Assembly: GCA_022774105.1 (NCBI GenBank)
Contig: JALFNY010000080.1
Location: 1 to 34,316 of the forward strand
Origin: Prevotella sp.
GTDB taxonomy: Bacteria > Bacteroidota > Bacteroidia > Bacteroidales > Bacteroidaceae
Direction: 5' to 3'
Length of the DNA: 34,316 nt
Each line of letters begins with the position of its first letter. The first letter of the stretch is position 1. The notes under the pieces are model-generated. The model did not search any database. It was given only the letters and a program-made list of their open reading frames with translations, and was not told the origin of the DNA. Shown here in pieces: positions 8,416-16,661 of the stretch. The position numbers were made by a program, and so were the translations under genes.

Positions 8416-10263
8416 CTAACGGTTGTGCGAACCGTAGGCAATACGCCGCTTCTGGAAGTCGTCGGCACGTCGCTCGGAGTCAGCGGACAGTTTGCCGTTG
8501 ATATACTTTTCCATCATCAGTGCGCCGATAGGCACACCGTAGTCGGCACCGAAACCACCGTTCTCAACATATACTGCTATTGCAATCTTTGGGTTGTCCA
8601 TGGGAGCGAAGCCCATGAATACGGAGTGGTCTTGCCCTCGGTTCTGCGCCGTTCCCGTCTTTCCGCAGACAAGGTAGTCAGCGCGGTTGGCGGCTTTACA
8701 CGTGCCTTTGATGACAGAGGAACGCATTCCCGCCACAACCCACTCGTATGCCTCACGTGATGCCATAGTGCGGTGCTTGGTGGTGAATGTTGTGTCGAGC
8801 GGTTCTCCTTCCACCTGTTTCACTACGTGGGGCGTGATGTAATAGCCGCGGTTGGCTATTGTCGCACCGAGGTTGGCTATCTGCAACGGAGTAAGGTTGA
8901 CCTCACCCTGACCTATGGATATGGATATGATGGTAAGGCCGTTCCATGAGCCTTTGTAGGCATTGTCATAGTAGTCGCCGTTGGGTATCAGTCCACGCTT
9001 TTCGCCAGGCAGGTCGATGCCGAGTCTGTACCCGAAACCCATTGATACCATGTAGTCACGCCAGCGATTCATAGCCATTAGCGGTTTGCCGTACTTGCCT
9101 TTGTTGCCTATCATGTAGTAAAGCCCCCAGCAGAAGTAGGCGTTGCAGGAGGTGGAAAGGGCATCAACGATGGCCACAGGAGAACTATGCCCGTGGCAAC
9201 CCACGTGCAGGCCGCGGTAGGAGAAGCCGTGATAACAGGGGAAAGCCGTGTGCGGCGTTATGATACCCTCGGTAAGAAATGTCAGGGCTTGGCTGGTCTT
9301 GAAAGTAGAACCGGGCGGGTACTGACCCATTATGCTGCGGTTGAGCAGGGGTTTCCAACTGTTTCGCTGCAGTGCGAGGTGGTTCTTGCTACGCTTGCGA
9401 CCTGTCATTATGCGGGGATCGTATGTAGGTGAGGACACCATGCACAGTATTTCGCCCGTTGAGGGCTCTATTGCCACGATGCTACCTATCTTACCTTCCA
9501 TGAGACGTTCGCCTAATGCTTGCAGTTCTATGTCCAGCGAGAGCGTCAATGACTTGCCGGCAACGGGCTTTTTGTCCAACTTGCCGTTCTGATAGCGTCC
9601 TTTTATGCGGCCGCGGGCATCTCTTAGCAGTATTTGCATGCCCTTAATGCCCCGCAACTGCTTCTCATAAGAACGCTCCACGCCCAGTTTGCCGATGTAA
9701 TCACCTCGCATATAGTAGTCGTCATCATCGATATCGCCCTGTGATACCTCTGCTACATCGCCGAGGACATGGGCTGCATAAGGGTATTGGTACTGCCTTA
9801 TGGTGCGCCGTTGTATGTAGAAACCGGGGAAACGGAACTGTTTTTCACGGAAGACGGAGAAGTCAACCTCATCCAGTTGGGTCATGAATACCTGCTGGGT
9901 GAAACTGGAATAGCCGGGATTCTTGTTGCGATCCTTGATGTCAGCCATGCGTTTGTCGTAGTATTCCCTTGTGATTCCGAGGGCATCGCATAGTTCCAGC
10001 GTGTCAATGCGCCCTTTTGCCTCGTTCATCACCACCATAATGTCGTATGATGGCTGGTTATATACAAGCAGTTTCTTGTTCCTGTCATAGATGACACCGC
10101 GTGCAGGGTACTCTACCTTCTTGAGAAAGGCGTTGGAATCGGCACTCTTACGGTAGTCATCACTCATTATTTGCAGCATGAAAAGGCGCACAATGTATGT
10201 CACAACGATAAGAATCGCTATGCCGCCTATGACGTATCGTCTGTTTGATAGTTCAGAGGTCAT
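8416..10263 (-). CDS. mrdA: Penicillin-binding protein 2 (peptidoglycan transpeptidase)
   Basis: N-terminal TM; ARGVIYDRNKKLLVYN; GQYPPGSTFK (SxxK); STSCNAY (SxN); CGKTGTAQN (KTG). Located after mreD. Confidence 0.95.
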   Translation of the reverse strand: MTSELSNRRYVIGGIAILIVVTYIVRLFMLQIMSDDYRKSADSNAFLKKVEYPARGVIYDRNKKLLVYNQPSYDIMVVMNEAKGRIDTLELCDALGITREYYDKRMADIKDRNKNPGYSSFTQQVFMTQLDEVDFSVFREKQFRFPGFYIQRRTIRQYQYPYAAHVLGDVAEVSQGDIDDDDYYMRGDYIGKLGVERSYEKQLRGIKGMQILLRDARGRIKGRYQNGKLDKKPVAGKSLTLSLDIELQALGERLMEGKIGSIVAIEPSTGEILCMVSSPTYDPRIMTGRKRSKNHLALQRNSWKPLLNRSIMGQYPPGSTFKTSQALTFLTEGIITPHTAFPCYHGFSYRGLHVGCHGHSSPVAIVDALSTSCNAYFCWGLYYMIGNKGKYGKPLMAMNRWRDYMVSMGFGYRLGIDLPGEKRGLIPNGDYYDNAYKGSWNGLTIISISIGQGEVNLTPLQIANLGATIANRGYYITPHVVKQVEGEPLDTTFTTKHRTMASREAYEWVVAGMRSSVIKGTCKAANRADYLVCGKTGTAQNRGQDHSVFMGFAPMDNPKIAIAVYVENGGFGADYGVPIGALMMEKYINGKLSADSERRADDFQKRRIAYGSHNR

Positions 10264-10745
10264 GACCTGCGCAGGCTGTCAATGGTGAGAATTAGTATAA
10301 GTGTAAGGGTGAGGCTGCCGGCAACGCTCTCTATCCACAGCAGCCAGTGGGTGAAGGAGAAGGCCTCAAGCGAGAAGAAGAGGAGGCAGTAGATGAGCGT
10401 AAGGAAGAAGGCATAGGAGAGATATCTGCCGAATCCCATGGAGGAAATGGAGGGTTGGAAGTCGGGATCATCTTCTCTTTTCAGGTAGAGTTCAAGCAAA
10501 TAGGGCTTTATGAAGCCGATAAAGGTCAGTGAGGCTGCCGCCAGGCCAGGGGTATTGGTGAACATATCCATCGCCAGTCCCATGATAAAGCAAAGTAACA
10601 TCTGCGCCCAGCGGGGGTAACTGCGGTGGAATAGCAACGGCAGATATACGTAAAGCAGTGGCGTTGCAACGCCGAATACGTGGATATGGTTAAGGAATAG
10701 GGATTGTATCAGCCCGAAGATGATTATGAAGAAGATATATCTCAT
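10260..10745 (-). CDS. mreD: Rod shape-determining protein MreD
   Basis: 161-aa multi-TM protein MRYIFFIIIFGLIQSLFLNHIHVFGVATPLLYVYLPLLF between mreC and mrdA. The start at 10745 is preferred over the upstream extension, which overlaps mreC. Confidence 0.88.
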   Translation of the reverse strand: MRYIFFIIIFGLIQSLFLNHIHVFGVATPLLYVYLPLLFHRSYPRWAQMLLCFIMGLAMDMFTNTPGLAAASLTFIGFIKPYLLELYLKREDDPDFQPSISSMGFGRYLSYAFFLTLIYCLLFFSLEAFSFTHWLLWIESVAGSLTLTLILILTIDSLRRS

Positions 10746-10761
10746 GATGCCAAGGGGGGGA

Positions 10762-11619
10762 TTAGTTCTTGCTCTTGTATAGGGAATCTTGCGCCGCCCG
10801 CAACACTTCGAGTTGCTCGCGCATTGCAGTGTTGTCAATAACATATACGTCTCGCAGGTTGGCGAAGTCGGTATATAGTTGTACTTGCAACCGGTATGAC
10901 ACTCCGTCGGCAGAGTTTAGCACGTGAATGATTTTTCCTACCGCCACGCCTTCGGGGAAAACGGAGGAGTAACCCGATGTGACTACTCGCTCATAGAGAC
11001 GAAATCGCGCATGACGTGGTATGTCATCAACATAGGCAAGGTTGCTGTAACCGCCCTCCCAGTGCAGATGTCCGAAGTAACCGCGCCGTTCTATTTTGCA
11101 GTTTATGCTTGACAGACTGGACAATGCGGGTATCACCACGGAGTAATGTCTGCCTGCCATATATACTATTCCTACCACACCGTGCCCTGATATTACTCCC
11201 ATGTCCTTGTGAACACCGTCTGCCTCGCCTTTGTTGATGGTCAGGAAGTTGTCTTTTTTGTGTACTGTGTTTGAGACAACCTTTGCTTCTATCAGTTTGT
11301 AGGGTGCTGGATTCTTCAGCGTAGTGAGTGTTGTGGAGTCCATTCCGCTGCGTTCCAGTTCGGCGGAGAGGTCTTTTACTTGCTGTTCGAGGTATATGTT
11401 GCGGCGTGAGAGTTGCTCGTTCAGTTTTGTAAGGGCGAAGAATGACTGTATTTTTGATTCTGCCTCATATACTATTCCTGCCATACTGTTGGCGGAAGAT
11501 ATCCACACTGAACTTTGATAACTGTTGTATTTGAACAGCAGTATCATGCTCACTGTCTCCAGCAGTACGAGTACGAACCAGTGACTGTGTGATATAATGA
11601 AGTCTATTAGGTTACGCAT
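10762..11619 (-). CDS. mreC: Rod shape-determining protein MreC
   Basis: MRNLIDFIISHSHWFVLVLLETVSMILLF... plus KVVSNTVHKKDNFLTINKGEADGVHKDMGVISGHGVVGIV is the MreC pattern. ATG at 11619. Confidence 0.92.
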   Translation of the reverse strand: MRNLIDFIISHSHWFVLVLLETVSMILLFKYNSYQSSVWISSANSMAGIVYEAESKIQSFFALTKLNEQLSRRNIYLEQQVKDLSAELERSGMDSTTLTTLKNPAPYKLIEAKVVSNTVHKKDNFLTINKGEADGVHKDMGVISGHGVVGIVYMAGRHYSVVIPALSSLSSINCKIERRGYFGHLHWEGGYSNLAYVDDIPRHARFRLYERVVTSGYSSVFPEGVAVGKIIHVLNSADGVSYRLQVQLYTDFANLRDVYVIDNTAMREQLEVLRAAQDSLYKSKN

Positions 11620-11782
11620 GTTGTGGTGTGTGGTGATAGAAGTGTGGTGTAAGGCATAAAGAATTATGATTACCTTGCGGTCGTTTATGGACGTAAAGGG
11701 TATTGTTTCGTCCATACACGCAACTGGTAATCATAATTCTTGGAACGCTTTTCCTTTGTTTATAGGTGTGGGATGGGGTGTG

Positions 11783-12805
11783 TTATCTCATCAGGAAGGA
11801 GAAGCGGCCTATGTTTTTCAGGGCCACGCCGGCTCCTTTTGCTACGCTGCGTAGTGGGTCTTCCGCTATGTGGAAGGGTATTCCTATCTTTGCTTGCAGG
11901 CGTCTGTCCAGACCACGCAGCAGTGCTCCGCCTCCGCTTAGGTATATTCCGTTCTTCACTATGTCTGCATACAGCTCGGGAGGTGTGTTTTCTAAGGCTG
12001 ACAGCACGGCGTTCTCTACTTTTGCTACGGTCTTGTCTATGCAGTGGGCTATTTCTTGATAGCATACTGGGACTTCCATAGGTAGTGCTGTTATGCGGTT
12101 AGGACCGTGCACAATGTAGTCTTCTGGTGCTTCATCACCGAGGTCTGTCAGTGCGGAACCTACGTTGATTTTTATTCTTTCCGCCATTCTTTCTGACACT
12201 TTCACGTTGTGTTGACGTGCCATATACTCCTGTATGTCTGCGGTAAGTTCATCGCCTGCTACTCTTATTGAGTTGTTGCTGACGATGCCTCCGAGTGATA
12301 TTACGGCGATTTCTGTTGATCCTCCACCGATGTCAACAATCATGTTGCCCTCTGGGGCTTCCACGTCTATGCCGATACCTACGGCTGCTGCCATTGGCTC
12401 GAAGATGAGATACACGTCTCGTCCGTCTGCATGTTCGGCGGAATCACGCACTGCTCGCAGTTCTACCTCGGTTGAACCAGAAGGTACTCCTATCACCATA
12501 CGCAGTGAGGGAGTGAAAAGGTGTCTTCCGGTATGTACCATTTTGATAAGTCCGCGTATCATCATTTCACACGCGGAGAAGTCTGCAATGACGCCGTCAC
12601 GTAGTGGTCTTACCGTCTTGATGCGGTCGTTGGTCTTCTCGTACATGCTTTTTGCACGTTCGCCCACGGCTATCATCTGGTTGGTGTCACGGTCAATGGC
12701 GACTACTGAGGGCTGATCCACCACAATTTTGTCACCTGACATGATTATGGTGTTGGCCGTGCCGAGGTCCATCGCTATCTCTTGTACGAAAGAAAAGAAA
12801 CCCAT
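11783..12805 (-). CDS. mreB: Rod shape-determining protein MreB
   Basis: MDLGTANTIIMSGDKIVVDQPSVVAID, IGVPSGSTEVE, MIVDIGGGSTEIAVISLGGIV and GIYLSGGGALLRGLD are actin-fold MreB motifs. Confidence 0.97.
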   Translation of the reverse strand: MGFFSFVQEIAMDLGTANTIIMSGDKIVVDQPSVVAIDRDTNQMIAVGERAKSMYEKTNDRIKTVRPLRDGVIADFSACEMMIRGLIKMVHTGRHLFTPSLRMVIGVPSGSTEVELRAVRDSAEHADGRDVYLIFEPMAAAVGIGIDVEAPEGNMIVDIGGGSTEIAVISLGGIVSNNSIRVAGDELTADIQEYMARQHNVKVSERMAERIKINVGSALTDLGDEAPEDYIVHGPNRITALPMEVPVCYQEIAHCIDKTVAKVENAVLSALENTPPELYADIVKNGIYLSGGGALLRGLDRRLQAKIGIPFHIAEDPLRSVAKGAGVALKNIGRFSFLMR

Positions 12806-12867
12806 ATAGTTTATATTTGTGTTTTATGCGACGTGTGGGGCGTTGTGCCTGTGCGCCGTCTTTGTTG

Positions 12868-13470
12868 TTACTTGCTGGTCTTTTCAAACCAGGCGTTGAT
12901 GGCAGTGTCGTAATGTGAACTAACGCCGAAGGCACGTGTGGCAAACATTCTGCGCTCCTCGATGTCGGTCTCTGCGCCTTTCTTGTTCAGAATGTCAAGC
13001 AGAACGCTGTACTCGGACTTTGAAGGAACAATGACAACGTCCTTAAAGTTCTTGGCTCCTGCGCGTATAAGTGATATTCCGCCGATGTCAATCTTCTCTA
13101 TGATGTCAGCCTCGCTGGCTCCGCTTGCTACCGTCTGCTCAAATGGGTAGAGGTCAACTATCACGAGATCTATTTCTGGTATCTCGTATTTTGCCATCTG
13201 GTCAAGGTCGCCCTGCAACTCGCGACGTCCGAGTATGCCACCGAAAATCTTGGGGTGTAGTGTCTTCACGCGTCCACCGAGTATTGAAGGGTATGTCGTT
13301 ACGTTCTCCACTGCTTCGCACTCGAAGCCGAGAGACTCTATAAACTTCTGTGTACCGCCGGTTGAAAGGAACTTCACGCCCTCCTCATTCAGTTTGCTTA
13401 GCAACTCATCGAGGCCGTCTTTGTGGAATACACTGACGAGAGCCGTCTTGATTCTTTTTGTTTCTGCCAT
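12868..13470 (-). CDS. purH: IMP cyclohydrolase domain of PurH only (no AICAR transformylase domain)
   Basis: KTALVSVFHKDGLDELLSKLNEEGVKFLSTGGTQKFIE...GGRVKTLHPKIFGGIL...DLVIVDLYPFE...EKIDIGGISLIRAGAKNFKDVVIV...FGVSSHYDTAI is the PurH N-domain. Stops at 200 aa, followed closely by mreB. Confidence 0.9.
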   Translation of the reverse strand: MAETKRIKTALVSVFHKDGLDELLSKLNEEGVKFLSTGGTQKFIESLGFECEAVENVTTYPSILGGRVKTLHPKIFGGILGRRELQGDLDQMAKYEIPEIDLVIVDLYPFEQTVASGASEADIIEKIDIGGISLIRAGAKNFKDVVIVPSKSEYSVLLDILNKKGAETDIEERRMFATRAFGVSSHYDTAINAWFEKTSK

Positions 13471-13538
13471 TGTCGTAATATGATAAATATTAGAAGTTTA
13501 GGGGTGACGCATGAATAACGTGACCTCTGTTTTGGCTG

Positions 13539-13569
13539 CAAAGTTAGTAAAAAATAGGGAAAACCCAAA
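13539..13569 (-). promoter_or_regulatory. Bacteroidetes-type promoter of the purH-mreBCD-mrdA cluster
   Basis: Minus strand: TTTG (13569-13566), 19-nt spacer, TAACTTTG (13546-13539). Confidence 0.7.
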
Positions 13570-13616
13570 ATTTTTACACTTTAATTAATTATATTGCCTT
13601 AAAAGTTGACGCATTT

Positions 13617-13648
13617 ATTGTCCGTTACCAATAAAAGCATTACCTTTG
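13617..13648 (+). promoter_or_regulatory. Bacteroidetes-type promoter upstream of the rlpA-like gene
   Basis: ATTG (13617-13620), 20-nt spacer, TACCTTTG (13641-13648). Confidence 0.6.
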
Positions 13649-13676
13649 CAACAATAAACCAACCCACCTAAAACCT

Positions 13677-14261
13677 ATGCTGAGACTTCCACCATTTGTC
13701 TGGCGTGTGGCTCTGATGTCTGTGCTGTTGCTGATTACAGCCATGTTGTTACCCGCACAACAGAGAGGCAAAGCCTCATATTATTCACGTCGTGCCAACG
13801 GTGCACGCACCAGTAGCGGCGTTCGCCTCAATAATGATTCGCTGGTATGTGCCCACCGCACCTATGCCTTCGGCACCCTGCTCGATGTCAAGAATCCAGC
13901 CAACGGCAAGCAAGTTGTGGTCAAGGTCATTGACCGTGGGCCTCATACGCGCGGCAGGGTGATAGACCTTTCATACGAAGCGGCACGACAACTCGGCATA
14001 CTCGCTGCCGGCGTTGCGCTGGTGGAGGTGTCAGTACATGAAGAACTGAACGTGCCTTTCAAGAGCAAGGAGCCACATCACACCGAACTGGACCTCGAAC
14101 TGCCAGCCGGCAATGAAGACTTCGGACTGAAACCAGAATGGCAGCGTGACATGGAGAAGAAGAAAAATGAGGCCAAGCAGCACGACACCAAGAGCCAGCA
14201 GCACACTGACAGCAAGGCAGGAAATACAAACAAGAACAATCATTCAGGGAAAAAGAGATAA
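13677..14261 (+). CDS. Septal ring lytic transglycosylase RlpA-family protein
   Basis: Signal peptide; GKASYYSRRANGARTSSGVRLNNDSLVCAHRTYAFGTLLDVKNPANGKQVVVKVIDRGPHTRGRVIDLSYEAARQLGI is a double-psi beta-barrel RlpA motif. Lys/Gln-rich tail. Confidence 0.9.
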   Translation: MLRLPPFVWRVALMSVLLLITAMLLPAQQRGKASYYSRRANGARTSSGVRLNNDSLVCAHRTYAFGTLLDVKNPANGKQVVVKVIDRGPHTRGRVIDLSYEAARQLGILAAGVALVEVSVHEELNVPFKSKEPHHTELDLELPAGNEDFGLKPEWQRDMEKKKNEAKQHDTKSQQHTDSKAGNTNKNNHSGKKR

Positions 14262-14339
14262 CAATCCCGCCGTCCATACAAGGAGGGACACCCCCGACGA
14301 GGCAACGAACAAACGGGGAAAGGGAAAAAAACAACAACG

Positions 14340-15806
14340 ATGAAAGAGTACACCGACGCCGAACTGGCGCATATACTTGACAAAGACATATTCCATAAAA
14401 TATCAGACGCGGCGGACGAACTGCGCCTTGAATGTTATGTCGTGGGCGGATACGTCCGCGACATTTTTCTTGAACGCCCCTCTGACGACATTGACTGTGT
14501 GGTAGTAGGCTCAGGCATTGCCGTGGCAAAACGTCTCACCGCCATGCTCGGAAAGCGTGCACACCTGTCCGTGTTCAAAAACTTCGGTACGGCACAAGTA
14601 AAATATTATCCCCCCGGCACACGCTACAACCCGGAGAATCCCGATGAAGGAGCGGTAGAAGTAGAATTTGTCGGCGCACGCCGCGAGAGTTATCAGCGCA
14701 ACTCACGCAAGCCGATAGTAGAGGACGGAACGCTGGAAGACGACCAGAATCGCCGTGACTTCACTATCAATGCCATGGCTATCTGTCTCAACAAAGAACG
14801 CTTCGGCGAACTGGTTGACCCCTTCGGAGGACTTGATGACCTATGGGACGGTATCATACGCACACCCCTCGACCCGGACATAACGTTCAGTGACGACCCG
14901 TTACGTATGCTGCGCTGCATACGATTTGCCACAAGACTAAACTTCCTGATAGAGGACGAGACTTTTGAAGCACTCGGGCGCAACGCCGAGAGACTGAAGA
15001 TAATCAGTGCAGAACGCATCAGTGAAGAACTGGACAAGACCCTTCTCACCCGCACACCATCACGGGGCTTCGTGGACTTGCAACGCTCTGGACTGCTCGA
15101 CATAATCCTGCCGGAACTCTCGCAGATGGACATTGTGGAGACACGCAACGGCAAAGCCCACAAAAACAACTTCTACCACACCCTCGAAGTGCTTGACAAC
15201 GTAGCCCGAACCAGTGACAACCTCTGGTTGCGGTGGGCCGCACTGCTGCACGACATCGGCAAACCAAAGAGCAAACGGTGGGACAATCTGCTGGGATGGA
15301 CATTCCATGCCCATAACATAATAGGCGCAAAAATGGTGCCGACAATATTCCGCAGGCTCAAACTACCACTCGACACAAAACTAAAATACGTGCAGAAAAT
15401 GGTGGATATGCACATGCGTCCCATAGCCATAGCCGACAACGAAGTAACCGACAGTGCCGTGCGAAGGCTCGTAAACGATGCCGGCGATGACATAGACGAC
15501 CTCATGCTGCTGTGCGAGGCCGACATAACAAGCAAGAACCACGTACGCAAACAACGTTTCCTCGACAACTATCAACTCGTGCGGGAAAAGATAGAAGACC
15601 TCAAACAACGTGACTTCAAACGCCTGCTTCAGCCCGTAATAGACGGCAATGAGATAATGCAGATGTTCAATCTCAAACCTTCGCGAGAGGTAGGAGAACT
15701 CAAATCATACCTAAAAGACGCCGTCCTTGACAACCGCGTAGAGAACGAACGCGAGCCACTCATGCAGTTACTCATGCAGAAGGCCAAAGAGATGGGGATT
15801 GCATAA
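14340..15806 (+). CDS. cca: CCA tRNA nucleotidyltransferase / poly(A) polymerase-family protein with HD domain
   Basis: VVGGYVRDIFLERPSDDIDCVVVG, RRDFTINAMAI, DPLRMLRCIRFATRLNF and RWAALLHDIGKPKSK (HD). Confidence 0.93.
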   Translation: MKEYTDAELAHILDKDIFHKISDAADELRLECYVVGGYVRDIFLERPSDDIDCVVVGSGIAVAKRLTAMLGKRAHLSVFKNFGTAQVKYYPPGTRYNPENPDEGAVEVEFVGARRESYQRNSRKPIVEDGTLEDDQNRRDFTINAMAICLNKERFGELVDPFGGLDDLWDGIIRTPLDPDITFSDDPLRMLRCIRFATRLNFLIEDETFEALGRNAERLKIISAERISEELDKTLLTRTPSRGFVDLQRSGLLDIILPELSQMDIVETRNGKAHKNNFYHTLEVLDNVARTSDNLWLRWAALLHDIGKPKSKRWDNLLGWTFHAHNIIGAKMVPTIFRRLKLPLDTKLKYVQKMVDMHMRPIAIADNEVTDSAVRRLVNDAGDDIDDLMLLCEADITSKNHVRKQRFLDNYQLVREKIEDLKQRDFKRLLQPVIDGNEIMQMFNLKPSREVGELKSYLKDAVLDNRVENEREPLMQLLMQKAKEMGIA

Positions 15807-15855
15807 GCAGCAGGACACTTACGTCATAAGTACGGACGGAGGGGCAGAGAAATAC

Positions 15856-15905
15856 AAAAACAGATGCGTCAGCACATTCACCTAATGGCAGACGCATCTG
15901 TTTTT
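15856..15905. terminator. Bidirectional terminator after cca
   Basis: AAAAACAGATGCGTC (15856-15870) / GACGCATCTGTTTTT (15891-15905), perfect 15-bp stem ending in T5 on either strand. Confidence 0.85.
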
Positions 15906-16108
15906 CGTTACCGTAACGCAGTATATCCCCTGACGTGTCATGCGTATGTAACCAAGGCCTACGGTTTTTCCACCTCCCCAAGATATCTTACAGAGAAAAA
16001 AGACGAACATAATAACTGTACATCAGGTAATGTCAGACCGCCAAGACATAGCCTTGCGCAGAGACCCTTAGCCATATCCAACCCTCCTGATGATATATAG
16101 GCTATTTG

Positions 16109-16240
16109 CAAACAAGTGCAGATTACGCAGCAATCAGGTGCAGATTACACAACAATCAGGTGCAGATTACACCGCAATCAGGTGCTGATTACGCCGCAAT
16201 CAGGTGCAGATTACACCGTAATCAGTACCTGATTATAATG
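16109..16240. repeat. 22-bp palindromic intergenic repeat, locus B: six contiguous units
   Basis: Exact 22-bp register: 16109 CAAACAAGTGCAGATTACGCAG; 16131 CAATCAGGTGCAGATTACACAA; 16153 CAATCAGGTGCAGATTACACCG; 16175 CAATCAGGTGCTGATTACGCCG; 16197 CAATCAGGTGCAGATTACACCG; 16219 TAATCAGTACCTGATTATAATG. Confidence 0.95.
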
Positions 16241-16294
16241 AACGTCACACTCGCTACACACCCAAGCGAGCGTCGAGGATAAGGCAATAAAAAA

Positions 16295-16340
16295 ACTTGC
16301 AGGCAACAGTCTGTATGTGACAGAACTGCAACCTGCAAGT
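16295..16340 (-). terminator. Terminator of tRNA-Pro
   Basis: ACTTGCAGG (16295-16303) / CCTGCAAGT (16332-16340), followed on the minus strand by a T-run, just 3' of the tRNA. Confidence 0.75.
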
Positions 16341-16344
16341 ATTG

Positions 16345-16418
16345 TCGGGATGACCAGACTCGAACTGGCGACCACACGCCCCCCAGACGTGTACGCTAAC
16401 CAACTGCGCTACATCCCG
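16345..16418 (-). tRNA. tRNA-Pro (anticodon GGG)
   Basis: Minus strand CGGGATGTAGCGCAGTTGGTTAGCGTACACGTCTGGGGGGCGTGTGGTCGCCAGTTCGAGTCTGGTCATCCCGA. Acceptor CGGGATG/CATCCCG, anticodon loop CTGGGGG. Confidence 0.92.
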
Positions 16419-16470
16419 ATTGCAATAAGAAAAACCGCGTTAAAACAACGCTTCTCCCCATAAGCGAGTG

Positions 16471-16502
16471 CAAAGTTACACAGAAAAAATGAGCCAGCCA
16501 AA
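16471..16502 (-). promoter_or_regulatory. Bacteroidetes-type promoter for tRNA-Pro
   Basis: Minus strand TTTG (16502-16499), 20-nt spacer, TAACTTTG (16478-16471). Confidence 0.75.
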
Positions 16503-16559
16503 TCTTTTCTCACCTTTTTGATGAAAAAATGTGAAATAGAAAAAATTTATATGATAATG

Positions 16560-16591
16560 TTTGTACGTGTGAGAAAGATGTCGTAATTTTG
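16560..16591 (+). promoter_or_regulatory. Bacteroidetes-type promoter for aroA
   Basis: TTTG (16560-16563), 20-nt spacer, TAATTTTG (16584-16591). Confidence 0.75.
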
Positions 16592-16661
16592 TCTTATAGT
16601 TGCAAGGCACGTAGAAACACGGCCTTGCAGGCACTAAAACAGACAAAAAAACAACAACGCA

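Noticed and set aside
12234-12716. 160-aa plus-strand ORF inside mreB
   Set aside because: Antisense to the highly conserved mreB coding sequence.
16109-16240. Possible CRISPR array
   Set aside because: Units are contiguous 22-bp repeats without unique spacers, and no cas genes are seen in the window.
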